A stretch of 64,000 nt of DNA from Diplodia intermedia (taxonomy: Eukaryota > Ascomycota > Dothideomycetes > Botryosphaeriales > Botryosphaeriaceae), in contig JAKEKT010000102.1 in the NCBI GenBank assembly GCA_021495925.1, forward strand, positions 62,001 to 126,000. The letters run 5' to 3'. Below the pieces are notes generated by a model. That model worked only from the letters and a program-made list of their open reading frames with translations. It was not told the DNA's origin and searched no databases. Below, in pieces: positions 34,501-46,057 of the stretch (its first letter is position 1; every line of letters begins with the position of its first letter). Both the position numbers and the translations under genes were made by a program.

Positions 34501-36129
34501 GTGAAGTCCTCTCCGCTGCCTCTCACGCACGCCGATTTCGCTTCCGATGGGCTGCTAAGCAGCCCTGTACATTGAGTCACTGAATCCTTATACACTTCAT
34601 CCTCTTGCCCTTCTCATTACATCATTTAACCTCTTGTTTTGCTCTGCTTCAAGTCCGTTCATTCAATGCTTTTTTTCTGCTGCTGTTCATTCCATGGGAG
34701 ATATCATTGGCCTTTTGTTCTGCTGTTTTACTGGTTCGAGGCTTTGCTCAAACAACGGGGTCCGGAGGTGGGGAAACGGAGTTCATCTTGTTTGGCCGAA
34801 GGGTCTACGGATTCCTTTACGAATACCACAAGTCCGACTATTTTTCAGGACACCTATCGTCTACACGAATCACAGCGAAAGGAAGGGGGACTTTTTTTTG
34901 TTCTACTGGACACGCAACACATCACACAATACCACAAACAAAAACGGGTCGATACCATGGTTACGGAGGGGAGAGGGTTGAGGTGGAAGGTAGATAGTTT
35001 TTAGTGTCGGTTGGAATAGTGTTGGGACTAGCTCGGAACATTCTCTATTCGATTCATCGCCCGGAAAGGCTGGATTGAAGAGAGGGATGTTTGGGGAGCT
35101 AGTCGTGTAAGGGAACAAGTGGAGGATGTAGTATTAGCAGTTGAATCGAATGATTGCATAGCGAGGGCGAAAGAGAAGGCCTTCGATCTACATCCTGATC
35201 CAAATCCCCCCTTTCTTCCAGTCTGCAGGTGAAAATCGACTCCTTCCCAACAGAGTCACCGCGTGGATCGAAAAGTCGAGAAAAACGCAAGCATGAATCA
35301 TCGATCGTCATAGTGGGGGGTGGAGGCGAAGGGGGAGAAAACGATGACAGGTCAGCTACCACATGCAAGATGGCCAGCCCGCCGCAACATTTACCGGGAA
35401 TCTTGCCAAGCCCACCTAGGTTTTCTCTTTGCCGCGCGGCACATGGTACAGACACACACACATTTTCCCGCCTTCGCCGCCTTCTTCGGCTCGCCGCCAC
35501 CGCCCCCCCGGCTCCAATCAACGAAAGGACGATGATCATGCGTCAGCGCAGCAGCGCAGCGCCGGCCGGCGGCCCAGGGGGCGGTCGAGCTCGGGCGGTG
35601 CCGCTGGGGGGTTGTGGTTCCATGTGTCTCCCCGTCCGGACAGGCCGGAGGCCGACGACCGGGACTGGGTGCCTAGGTAGCTTGGCTGTCTGCCTGCCTG
35701 CTGTGTGGTCTCCAGATCTGGAACGCCGCCGCCGCATCATCACCGCGAAGGCCATCATCATCACCGCGGAGAAATACAAGGAAGCATACGAGACGGTGGG
35801 GGGCCGTGCATGGCGGCTGGTGACTAGAAGGAATGTGGGACGAGAGCATGACACGGATGGGATCATTCATTCATCGTTCAGCTCGGCATCGCGCTTCGCT
35901 TCGGCCCTCGGGGTGAGGAGGGGTCGAGAGGCCGGTCCGGCCCGGTTGTGTTGTGTGTTTGTGGGGAGACTTCTACGTAGTAGTACGGATGGGACCTGGT
36001 GACGAGTGCGGGTGGAGTAGGCTGGAGAAAAAGGAGGCGGTTTCTCGGGGTTTTGCGGGGAATGGGGATTTGGGGGGGAGGGAGAGAGGTGTTATCGTGG
36101 TGGGGAGAATATCACACCACGACGGCCTT

Positions 36130-36186
<57 letters not shown>

Positions 36187-36352
36187 GTGGCTAGATCTTG
36201 GGAGTTGTGTTTATTTCTATTTCTTCAACGGGGAGTGGGATAGGAGAGGAGTGGTGGGGAAGGAAGGAGGAAAGAGATGATGATGAAGAAGACGAAGATG
36301 AAGAGAAAGAAGAAGATAAAGAGGAGCATGGGGAAAAAAAAAATCAACTCAC
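34501..36352. other. Intergenic region with long poly-G run
   Basis: This contains the cyclin 3' UTR and then low-complexity DNA: a 54-base G run (36132-36185), followed by GA-rich plus-strand sequence to about 36340. No coding potential is seen. The missing 3' exons of the dehydrogenase remnant at 36353-36525 should lie here but could not be found. Confidence 0.45.
36132..36185 (+). repeat. Homopolymer of 54 G
   Basis: The sequence shows 54 consecutive G with no interruption. Runs of this length are rare in fungal genomes. It would form very stable G-quadruplexes, or it may be a sequencing or assembly artefact. Confidence 0.9.
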
Positions 36353-36525
36353 CCTGCAGCCCGCCCAACTCCTCATTCCCCATCCCGTACGCCAGCAACT
36401 CCTCGGCGCCCGAGAGCGTGGGGGACGGACAGCTCCGTCACGTTGACCTGGTAGGGGACGCCGTTGTAGACGACGCCGCGCATCGTGGTCGGGAGGGTTG
36501 CGGGGGAGGAGGTATTGAGCGCCAT
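36353..36525 (-). pseudogene. Remnant of a zinc-type medium-chain alcohol dehydrogenase
   Basis: From the ATG at 36525 the sequence reads about 34 residues including MRGVVYNGVPYQVNVTEL, the usual start of fungal medium-chain alcohol/formaldehyde dehydrogenases. One extra C in a C5 run then breaks the frame. In the shifted frame it continues with LAYGMGNEELGGLQ, which belongs roughly 100 residues further on in intact family members, before the 'AEYVRVP' segment. A normal GTGAGT donor follows at 36352. So this copy has lost the zinc-binding core, carries a frameshift and has no visible later exons. It cannot encode a working enzyme as written. Alignment positions are from memory of the family. 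Confidence 0.6.
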
Positions 36526-37685
36526 GGTGTCCTATATTCGTTTCGAAACAGATACGAGGTGGATGGCGGAATGCTGAGAGCATGATGCCGTTTTCTCGCG
36601 TCTTCTGGCGCCCGGTATTCAGTGCTTTGCGACTCTGTGCTGCTCCTGGCTTTCCCGGCTTCCTGATAGTTCGTCGTCCTCGACATCCCAAGGCGCCGGT
36701 TCCCAAGCATACGCGTAATGGAGAGACCAAAAGATGGCATGGCCACATTCCATGGAATCACTTTGATATCAGCTAAGAGGGACTCTCGGAGGCTGTGTGT
36801 AGAAACGGCTTTCCGGAATAGGCAGTCATGGCTCCACGAAGCGTGATGTGAGGGAACATGCGGTGGGAGATAGGACGAAGATACAAGGTCGACGGAGGCT
36901 CGACGGGTGGCTTCGGGACCTTGATGAGCCTTATGTCCGGGGTGCTTCGCCCGAAAATGGAAAGCTGTGGTGTGTAAGTGGATGGTCCTACCACCCCTGC
37001 CAGCTGCCAGGGAAGAGTCGGCCGAGGATGAAATTCGAAATGTTGCGTAGATGGAGGGGAGGGAAGGTCGAGTGGTATAACCTTGCTGTGATGGCATGTT
37101 TACCGCTGCCACGTTGATCTGTGACCGGTTATCGAGGAGCATGAGGCCTTTTTTTCATTGTCATCGTCCTGTCAAACTCGTATCAGAGAACTCAAGGCTG
37201 TCTGCGCATAAAGCGCGAAGCCATATGGCTGGTAGCACATGTTTCTTGCCTGGTATGCAATGTTGACGCCTGAGAAGTTGCTAAGGAAAGGAAGGCACTG
37301 CTATCAGATATTGCAGGCTCTCTCTTCACAGACAATGAAGTCCTCAAACCCATCCGTGAGCCGGCGTTGCTACCTCACTCAAACAACGGCTTCGGCCACA
37401 TTCCAGGTACGTTCACGGAGGTCTCAGGTATAGTGAAGATGTTCTCATTCTACCAAACCTCCTCACCTCTGACCGTACGGGGGAACGAGCAGTCACAGGT
37501 GAAAGCCAAATGCAGGGTCCACGTGTACTATGGATTGAGGACCCTGGAACCTAAGCCTATATCTTGCAACCGCAGCGTCTTCACTCCTCTTCTTCTTCTT
37601 CTTCCTCCTCTCTTCCACCTCTGCTGAGCACCGACACCAATTGTTCCTTAGCCCACATTCCCCTTCTCTTTCCTGACTTGCGCGA
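36526..37685. other. Intergenic region
   Basis: No gene recognised. The stretch at about 37486-37516 (CAGTCACAGGTGAAAGCC...) resembles one at 63465-63495, so part of this region belongs to the same repeated DNA that borders the trypsin-fold gene at 61-63 kb. Confidence 0.4.
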
Positions 37686-37822
37686 GTAGTTGAATCCGGT
37701 GTTTGGACGCACGTCCATAGCCTTGAAACTCACATCTACGTCCGGATTTTGGCTCCAACTGCCTACGTGGGAAGCCTCAGAAAACGTGTAGCTACGTCTG
37801 GACATTTGCTTCTATCACTCAC
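37686..37822. repeat. MITE-like inverted repeats, copy B (at least one full element plus an extra arm)
   Basis: The left arm begins GTAGTTGAATCCGG at 37686 and the right arm ends near 37763 with GGCTCCAACTGC. A further arm (GCTACGTCTGGACATTTGC) follows at 37791-37822. The repeat ends only eleven bases before the ATG of the trypsin-fold pseudogene. Confidence 0.6.
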
Positions 37823-37832
37823 ATAAAAGACG

Positions 37833-38805
37833 ATGTCTGACCCGTGTCCTCCGTTCTGTCGGACAAGCCTCCGTCTTCAACAAAGAAAAGAAAGGAAATT
37901 GCTTATAGAGATGAAGAGATAAGGGCAAGCATAGTCGAGGGCGAGTTCCGGACTGGCTGGCCAAAACTCCTACCCCAGCCCACAACCATCCGGCTTGCAC
38001 CCAACCCGACAGACTACATCACACAGTATTACAAGATGATACCAACCTTTAGAGCTATCCTCAAAGCTTGGCATGTGTCATTTACTAAACTCCGCTCGGT
38101 AGACCGAGAGTCGACTGGAGCTTCCTAGTCATCGCACCCCACGCTGCCTGTCAAGGCGAGCTCCCCGTTCGGGATCACGGCACCACGCAGCGTTGGACGC
38201 GGTCAAGGCTCTTCAGACCACTGATCGTGAGTGCAAGGAGGGCCATCCACGTCGAGGTCGCGGAGGGCTCCGACAGGCAGTCCGCAAGCCCTCCCCCATC
38301 CGAGCCGACGATGGCGTTCACCGCGCTTTGGCGCAGCCTCGCACCGTCACTTACCCGGGGCCTTGTCGGACCACCCGGTGCACTGGAGACCAACTGTTCC
38401 TGGTCAAACTCACCTGTCGTCGCGCCGATGAAGACGGTCCGAGTCGACTTGCCGTGGATACAGTGCTTATCGAAGCCTGGGACGCGGATGCAGACGATTG
38501 GAACGACATTCTTATCTGCTTGAGGACCGAGTCCGGAGACGGGCATAGACAATGGCAAACACAGGGGGTATGCGGTTGGCAGCTATGGTGATAAATGGCT
38601 CGATGTCTCCCGCCTGCCAGAGCGCACATGATGGGAGGTGCCGTTACGAAGTGGTGATGGCTAGGGACGTCAAGGTAGCCTATGAATTGGTACGCTCGGT
38701 GGGCTTGTCCGTATCAAGATCCCGGTGAAGAAGGAAAGCACCACGTGCATTCTCACCGGCTGCCTTTGTAATCAGGAGATGGCCTGGACTCATGGAGAGT
38801 AAGTG
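37833..38805 (+). pseudogene. Truncated pseudogene related to the trypsin-fold gene at 61181-63078
   Basis: It starts MSDP like the intact relative, then shifts frame within a few codons and continues with RASIVEGEFRTGWPKLLPQP, where the intact gene has DIVEANFRTGWPKLVPQP. Further matches in changing frames are LIEAWDADADDW at about 38468-38503, a GTLGG(L/F)VRI segment near 38690 and TTCILTGC near 38740. Similarity runs to the exon 1 donor (CCTGGACTCATGGAGAGTAAGTGG region, compare CCTGGCCTGACAGAACGTAAGTGG). The second exon, with the catalytic Ser motif, is absent, and a repeat (copy C) follows. The pseudogene therefore corresponds to exon 1 only, with several frameshifts. Confidence 0.75.
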
Positions 38806-38883
38806 GACGAATTCCCTTGCCCCCATCTATGTTGTCTTGGGCATATCCCCACATGTTTCGTGGGAATATCACACCTTACTTGC

Positions 38884-38968
38884 GTGGGCGGTCGAATCCC
38901 GCATCTGGAAGATTGTCTTGGGTCTCAAGGCTCGCATACACGTCCGGATATCAGCTTCCGCTGCTCAC
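38884..38968. repeat. MITE-like inverted repeat, copy C
   Basis: The left arm begins GTGGGCGGTCGAATCCCG and the right arm ends CAGCTTCCGCTGCTCAC, an imperfect inverted repeat with the shared core ACGTCCGGATA. It lies just 3' of the trypsin-fold pseudogene. Confidence 0.55.
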
Positions 38969-39316
38969 GTAAGAACAGTGTAGCATCCATCCTCCGTAGA
39001 GCATAGAAGAATCAACCGTCATGCAACCCCCCACCACCGGTGCGACTGGAACATGACCACGAGGAACCCTCCGATCAACGGTTTCAGCTTGCTGACAGGT
39101 TGGAGCTTCGTGCGACATGTGAGATGAGGATTTGGCCCCCCGTCGGAACCCAGCACAGCGGTCAGAGGAACCGCTTCCGACTCCTTCGCATCCCGACCGA
39201 TCCGACAATCGGATGATGCTGACGGCGGGAACCAGCCTCGGCGCGTCAGCACGTAAGCAGAGGTTTGAGTCTCGGTTCAGCGCACGAAAGGCGCACGGGA
39301 GCACGTGAGGCGACGC

Positions 39317-39384
39317 GTATATATATATATATATCTCTTGGGCATGTAGTGAGTGAGACAAGACGACGACGACGACGACGACGA
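39317..39384. repeat. (TA)n and (GAC)n microsatellites
   Basis: A TA run at about 39317-39334 is followed by a GAC/ACG run at about 39361-39384, just upstream of the glyoxalase-type remnant. They are simple repeats without coding role. Confidence 0.8.
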
Positions 39385-39443
39385 TACGGAAAGACGCCCT
39401 CCCCATTCCAACCCGGGGGGCCATCATCACCGCTTCAAAAACG

Positions 39444-40223
39444 ATGTCGTCCCTCAGCCACGTCGGCATGGGTTCCGCGCGGACGAAAGGTGCCGGATTT
39501 CTGGATCGGCTCCAAGGACGACGGCGCCGCCGCCGCCGCGGTGCAACGGTCGCATGTTGTGTTCAACGCGGAAGGTGAGTGAGTACTGTGAGCCTCGAGA
39601 ACTATTCTTCTGCCGTCTGTCTGTCTCTTACTGCCCCACGCGGTTTTCCCCGTGGTCTGGGGTTTCTGGTCCGTCGTGTTCTCTTTTGCGGCGGTGAGTG
39701 GTGGTGGTGGTGGTTGATGTTTGCCTATGCGTGTTCCCGAGGACGAAAAAGAAAAGACGTTAAGGTTATCCTTGCCTTTATACGCGTACTGCAAGACGAG
39801 CGATCTGCCCGTACGCCGGCCAATCGCGGCGACAGCGGCGATATTCCCCAGTCCCTTTTTTTTTTTTTTGGCCCTTCCGTCCGCGGGCAGCAATTCCGCA
39901 TTCACGTAGCATCATGCCCCCGGGGGGTTGCTTGATCAATCATCTTTGCACCACGATATGGCCGGCCGGCCGAACGAGTTCCCCGACTTCATCTTCTTTT
40001 TTCCCCCCCTACCGTTATACGAGACTCGAGCAATAGTGCTTCTCGCATGCTTTGCGAAATGGGCTGCCAGATCAAGAAACCGTCCGCGCCTTCCCACGCA
40101 GCGGCCCCCCCGGGAATCCGCCCCCAGTATCGACCCACGTACTACGCGGCCTTTGTTCTAGACCCGCTGGGCAACGACATCGAGGCGCTCCACGACCAGG
40201 CATCGAGCTCCGAGCGGAAGTAG
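39444..40223 (+). pseudogene. Remnant of a glyoxalase/VOC-superfamily gene
   Basis: The ATG at 39444 reads MSSLSHVGMG, the usual VOC start ('SHVG'). After a deletion of several tens of codons another frame gives RKVPDFWIGSKDDG and QRSHVVFNAE, as in fungal glyoxalase/bleomycin-resistance proteins. A GTGAGT donor at 39575 and a CCAG acceptor at about 40070 would join NAE to DQETVRAF across a 495-base intron. An extra C then shifts the frame, and GIRPQYRPTYYAAFVLDPL and GNDIEALHDQ follow to TAG at 40221-40223. At least two frameshifts and one or two internal deletions mean that no full domain can be made. Family matches are by eye. Confidence 0.65.
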
Positions 40224-40571
40224 TGGTGAAGGGGAAACGAAAAAAAAATGTAAATAAGGTGGGAGTGAGTAGTGGTACCTCGCTAGCGAAAGTAAAAAAA
40301 GACGGACGGGAATATAACGGGCGGCGGTGTATTTCCAGACCGCGTGGCTTGACACGAAGGAACGAGGAAGACTTTCCTAGTGCCTTTTTCACTCTTCTTC
40401 GTTCGGCGGTTTGGCCTGATTTTGTGCGAAGGAATAGTAGTGACGTCCGAAGCGCGGATGATCCGGGAAGCGGTGCTCCTGTTAGTGACTGTTCGTGGTT
40501 CAGCGGGCAAGCCACTCGGGCGTGCTCCGAGACAGCGGTTCACGAACGGAGAGCCTGAGGCAAGTCGAATT

Positions 40572-40790
40572 GTGATTGCAGGACCCAGGCCTGCCCTCTT
40601 CTGCCGTTCGGTCTAGGCTCTGGGCCGGCAACGGTCCAGTAATCGTGCTGCGTTGCGAACCGTCGATCGTCCAGGTGTTCGTGGCTTGCGAATAGGCGAG
40701 CCGCGAACAGAAGGAGAGAAAGGGAAAAGAAAGGAAAACCCGTGGGCAAAAAAGAGCCGGGCTCGCGAGCCCACGCGAAGGAACCGTCTG
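40572..40790 (-). repeat. Dispersed repeat, copy 1 (about 215 bases)
   Basis: Read on the minus strand, it begins CAGACGGTTCCTTCGCGTGG, passes through CGGCTCGCCTATTC and CAGCACGATTACTGGACCG, and ends GGTCCTGCAAT. The same order is found on the plus strand at 60453-60666, so the two copies are inverted relative to each other. No coding function is apparent. Confidence 0.75.
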
Positions 40791-41317
40791 ATGATGGGCC
40801 ATTGTCGAGCTAGGTGCGCCACGGCTACAGAGGGAATAAAAAGTGCAAAGGGCTACCACCCGGGGCCAGCACCGGGGAGGGCCCGTGTGCGTGTTCCCAA
40901 GCAACACCATCGCTCGACCGGCCTGATTGGCGGAAAGTCGGCCCCCACCGCTGTGATTGGCCGGCTTCGCCCAAGCACAGCGCAAACCGAACGGGCTGCT
41001 GCAGCGGCCAAAGCAAGCGCACGGCAGCGCGCACGAGCGCGAGCCCGCCGTCGTTCGCCGCGCCCGCGCGCCTTTTTCCCCTCGTCTTTTTTTGCTCCTC
41101 TCGCCGCGCATGCAGCTGCCTTTTTCGCTTCTCTTACCGTCATCGCGCTGCTCTCTGCTGCGTTCTTTGCTTAGCTGTTGCTCCGATGCTGGGGTCTGGT
41201 TTGCCCCCTCCGCATCTTGCGGCTCCCCCCTGTCGGGCAGAGAGCCCAGCCCAGCCCACCAGCCGCAGGGGCGGAGCTCTTTTAGCCAACAAAAACCCCT
41301 CACAAGCCATGCGCGCT

Positions 41318-41341
41318 CTCTCTCTCTCTCTCTCTCTCGCT
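41318..41341. repeat. (TC)n microsatellite
   Basis: An uninterrupted TC run followed by GCTCGCTCGCG. Simple repeat. Confidence 0.8.
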
Positions 41342-42274
41342 CGCTCGCGTAAGGGTGCTGGCCGGGGGGCGGGCGAGCCCGGGGGGGAGAGGCGGCAGGG
41401 TGGCAGGGCGGAGCAGGGCCGCAGGGCACTGACAAATGGTAGCGTGGCCTTCCCGCAGGACCGCGTGGCATGTCCGCCCACCGCCCACGTGGAGCGTCTT
41501 CCGACGAGGTGCCGCACACTTGTTCCGGCTTCTGCTTTTTTGGCCCCATGCCGATCTCAGCCACGCGGAGAGCAGGAAAAACACGATTCCGCTTCCAGTA
41601 GGAGTGCCCCGAGCCGGGGTGCTCCTTGGAGAGGCCACGCTTTGCTGTTCTCTCGCGGTAGGGGGGGAAGACGGGGGTCCCCGGGCCGGTTGGCTGGCTG
41701 GTTCGTTCTCTCGTTCCCCTCTTCCTCTCCTTGCTCTCTGTCTGCCAACATTGTTGATGTTGTTGCCGTGACGGTTGTTTTTCCCTCTCTGTGTGGCCGT
41801 ACAACTTCACAGCTCCTCCCCCCTGCTTTGTGGCCGACGGCTAACTGTTTGCTTGGAACGGCCGGTTACCCCCGTCCGGTCGCCGGTCGGGTGGGAAAGG
41901 GAAAATTGGGCGATGGCGAGTCATAATACATAGCGCGACATGCCGCTTTAACCCTCTCTCCAGCGGGGCGGTCCAGACTCTCTCTGCTCGGTTGATGATG
42001 CTGCTTGACGTGGGTCTTGACTTGACACTTGTGGCTCCTCCTCGCGTTTCCTCGGCTGTGTGCTCTGTGCTTGCGTGTGTGCGAGGTGCAAAGGCTGAGA
42101 GGCGGTTGTTGCTTTTGTCGGTCCCGCTTCCGCAGACGAGGGAGGCTTGCCTGATGACATCGCCGTCTTTTGAGAGAGTATTGTCTTTGCGTATATGTAG
42201 CAAAGAGTGCGGACTTCCCCAACAACAGCCAGTCGACTAGCAGTCGGCCGCACCATCCATGCCTCAGGCATGCA

Positions 42275-42352
42275 TCTTCGATGGTCTAGTGGTGATGATT
42301 TCCGCTTGTCAACAACACTTGTTATTAGCAAGCGCGGGAGACCGGGGTTCGG
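42275..42352 (+). pseudogene. tRNA-Asp(GTC) relic with an intron
   Basis: The 5' part matches fungal tRNA-Asp: acceptor TCTTCGA, A-box region TGGTCTAGTGGT, anticodon arm TCCGCTTGTCA with anticodon GTC, then a 21-base insertion exactly between positions 37 and 38, where tRNA introns lie. CGCGGGAGACCGGGGTTCG continues the normal sequence. After that, the 3' strand of the T stem and the acceptor (expected ATTCCCCGTCGAAGA) is disrupted: GTAAGATTCATCGTTCGAATC is found instead. The gene is therefore probably non-functional. Expected sequences are from general knowledge of tRNA-Asp. Confidence 0.6.
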
Positions 42353-45300
42353 TAAGATTCATCGTTCGAATCTTCTGTAAAACTCAATCTAACAGCGATA
42401 ACAGATTCCCCGTCGGAGAGAAAATCTTTTTGTTCGGCCGGATTAATATTTGTTTTTTCGCCGAACCAATCATTGAAACTTCGCCTCGGGGAAAAAAAGT
42501 CGTGGCCCGTACGTTTTTGTCCACCACACCATCCATTTATTCTTCTTATCTATTATCATCACCACCACGAGTCGTTATGGTTTTGCCATCTAGTAGCCTA
42601 CGGACCTATTACATGATTCGTTTCACCGTCGGAGAGTTATGAAGTATCTTTTTGTCCTTTGCAAGCATGGTTAGACATGGGTGCGTGGTTGGTGGTGGCG
42701 CAAAGTTTTGCCCAAGGAGTTGACGCGTCACGGGACGAACTGCCAGATGCGGCTAGCGCCCGGCCCGAAATTTAGCTGAACACCGATGCCCTCTTTGGCA
42801 GTTGCAGTCGCCGAACACAGAACACACAGCCATCATCATCATCATCATGCTGCCTCTTTGGTGGACTCCGATAGGGGTGTTGTTGATCGTCGACCACGAG
42901 GCTTTTTGTGGAGGGGCCGGGCTACTCTCGGAGTCGGAGCACGCAACCGATTTCGGTGCCCCTCCCTGGGAGTACGTTTGTTAAGGCATGCCTGGCGATA
43001 ACTTGTTCCAGCTGTGACGTTTCCTATTTCGTGAGCCTTGCATCCCTCTGCCGGCCCGATGAAGGAACGGTGCGTAGATCAAGCGCAGTCGGGATGCGTT
43101 CAGGGCACGAACTGGCCTGGCTCCGTGTACCTTCACGAGGCGTGGGTACCAGTAGTGTAGCAAGCGGTGATACGGCTGATCGTTCCATCGGGCCGGAACA
43201 CAGAAACCGCAGGGTGATGAGGCTGTGTCGGACAATTAGTCTGGCAGCAGAAACAGGAGAGTTGCATATCATCTCTCAGGGAAGAACAACTCCAGTTCAA
43301 CACCCATCAGAGACCAGCCAAATCCCACCCGGAACGGTGGACCGGCCCCAGTACACTAAATGCAGCCGCTGGCCAAAACAGTAACACACACCTCTTGCTG
43401 CTGGCAAAGCGTGCGTGTTGGTGGAATGATGCGAAGGGAAAGTTTGCCGAGTGGATCTTCAAGGAGGGGTATGGGTGTGTAAGAGACCCGTATTCGATGT
43501 GCGCTTCAAGCCTTCCGTGCGGGGCGGAAGGACTGGACCGAAGCTCCGTGAGAGCGGCGCCACCGTGGCGGATGGACAGATCAGCCCGCAGCTGCAGGGC
43601 TTCAGGTGTTTGCGTACGTGGTCATGCCGTCGAGCTTGATCGGCCTTGATCTTCGCTTTGATCGTACGACTTGCTCTGCACATGAGGAATGCGCGCCTTT
43701 GCTAGTAACAAACACGCCCTCGTGCTTCGTGCCCGTGGGGCTTGACCAAGCATTCCGTTCATTGACCCGCGCCCGTGGGATCCGCCGGCTTTCTGCTGAG
43801 GTTGGCCAGCAAAACCATGGCGATGCGCGCCAAAGCGCGCCGGCGCTCTGGGCCGGGGAACAGCGCATGCCGCAGCGTGGCTACGTCTTTTTCTTTGAAT
43901 AAATGCTAGCGGAGGCGGAGAATGGTGTTCGGCTTGAGTTGGGGCACGTTGCTCAGGCTGTAGTGCTTCCGTTTTCGGTCCCCAGGAATCCTGACGGTTG
44001 CAGCACGAGGACAACGTGAGGAAAGCGTGCACCTCGCGACCCATCCTTCACGCTTGTTTAGCCTGGTCCAACGGGAGGCTGGCGGGAAGCTGCTGCCATG
44101 TGCACACGCGGTTCCAGAGCGGATATCGCGTTTGGAAACAACGGGACGGGTCCCATGAAACGCGATCCCTCGGACAGTCTGAGATGAGCACGACATTGTT
44201 ATTCACCGTCGAGTATGGCCGTTCACCCATGACCGATGGCAAGAGTCAGCGGAGAGCTGCTGGCGCTCAAGCGGTGTGGGAAGCGCGTGCTCTTGTATTG
44301 ATCATGATAACGAAAAGCGTGTGCTAACGCCCACGGAGATCGCCACAAGCTCAGGCTGTTGGAACGAACCACATGCTGCGCCCCTTCACACCCCGAGCAT
44401 CGGGCCCCGTTTCTGAAAGCGTTGAAAGAGATGGCTCGGTCAGTCCATACTGAGACATGTTTCGTGCCGCTGATGCTGGCTCCACGACGTCTGGTAGGCA
44501 AAGTCCCAAGCATAACGGTGCTCCGATGGCAGAAGCAAGTCAAACACGAGAGGCAACCCACTCGGCGATGGGACCGAGGCTAGCGCGACGCCGTGCGCGC
44601 TGGGGACTTGGAGCGAAAGAACCTCAGCACCGGCGCGGGGGGGACACAGCACTACTACGCTCTGGTGAGCTCTTTCCTGCGCCCGCTTCCGACGGGGCGT
44701 GTAACGAGACACGGTCGTGGTGCTGCGACGCGGTTCCAAACCCGGTCGGTGGGAGGGGTCCCACTCCACGCAGCACTGCTCGAAGGGCTGCAAGCGGCCT
44801 CTGGGCCATGTGGAGAGCGGTGTTGGCATGTGTGCGTAGCCGACGAAATTCTCCGGAGCGTGGCGCGCGGCGAGTCGGCTGGGTTGCTCAGAGACATGCG
44901 GCCATGTGCACCGCCGCCGGCTCTCCATGGCCGCGTTTGCAGCGGGAGATGACCTTCTGCAGCAGCTCTCCTTGATTGCATGGGCGCGAGTCCGGCGCGG
45001 CGGACCATGGCCATCAGCTGGTCGGACGAACCAAGGCTGGGCGGGCCGCGAAGGACAGCTCTTGCCGCTGCTGCACCCATCCTGGGTAGCCGGGCAGCGG
45101 TGGGTGGTACGGGGGGCTTCACGATGCGCCGGCTGGGACGCCCCTGGCTGGCGCCCTCCCTTGCCACGGCGCGATTCCTGGGTTCACGGCCAGATCTGCA
45201 GGCGTCGACGGGCGCGTCCACGGTGTTGCATAACGCCGTTCGGGCTTCATGGGCTCACCCGGGCGTGACGGTGCTGCCGCCGCAGCCCGAAGCGGGAGCG

Positions 45301-45835
45301 CTGTGCAACGGGCGCGTTCAAAGGGGACGGCGCTGCTGGAGGGCCGGCTGGCCTCGCGCGCTGAGACACGGCGTCGCGCTGGTCGGAGCCCCACCGATGG
45401 GCTGATGGGTGCAGGCCGGGCGTGGGCGAGGGCGATGAGGTTGCAAGCAGCAGCGGCATCTGGCTGGGCGAGCAGTTAGCGCAGGCGAATGACATGCAGC
45501 GGACGCTAAACGGACAGGGGACAGGAACGCTGCAGCGGGCGGCGGTGCGACAGCGCGTTGCGCCCGTCATTCCGAACGCAAGAATAACGCGGGCGCAGGC
45601 CGAGCGTGCCGTTCAGGCTGGCCCTCCTGGCAGACACCGCACCGGCTGGACGTTGCAGATCGCAGTCGCACGATCGTGGGTTTCGCCGGGCAGGCAGATC
45701 GAGTCACGGCTGGTGCGCTGTTGCGGGCGGCCGATAAGCGAGCAGCGCGTGGTTAAAGCAGCGGGCGCTGCAAGGACAGGACGGCCGAGCTCCGCATTGA
45801 CGGCGGGAAACCACGCGAGACGCCGCCCTCCACGC

Positions 45836-46057
45836 CGCTTGGCAGGCGCCGCTTGGCAGGCGCCGCCACACGCAGCTGCGAGGGTGGGCGGATCTGAGCT
45901 GGAGGCTTTGCAACCCGGCCGCCCACGTGCTTGGCCAGCAGATCGCCCTCGGCGGCTGGCGGCGCGGCTGGGTTGGTCTGCTCCTGGACACTGGGGCTCT
46001 CGAGGTGCGCCTGCGTCCCTCTGCCCTCTGCCCTCTGCCCTCTGCCCTCTGCCCTCG
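45836..46057. repeat. GC-rich short tandem repeats
   Basis: A 14-base unit (CGCTTGGCAGGCGC) occurs twice in tandem at 45836-45863, and a 7-base unit (CTCTGCC) about six times at 46017-46057. Both lie upstream of the bHLH gene. Confidence 0.8.

Noticed and set aside
40500..41810. Long minus-strand frame of 436 codons
   Set aside because: It overlaps a dispersed repeat and a TC/GA microsatellite. The translation is low-complexity, begins without a convincing ATG context and has no recognisable domain.
44980..45405. Plus-strand frame of 141 codons
   Set aside because: Composition is that of random GC-rich DNA, overlapping frames on the other strand are equally long, and there is no similarity I recognise.
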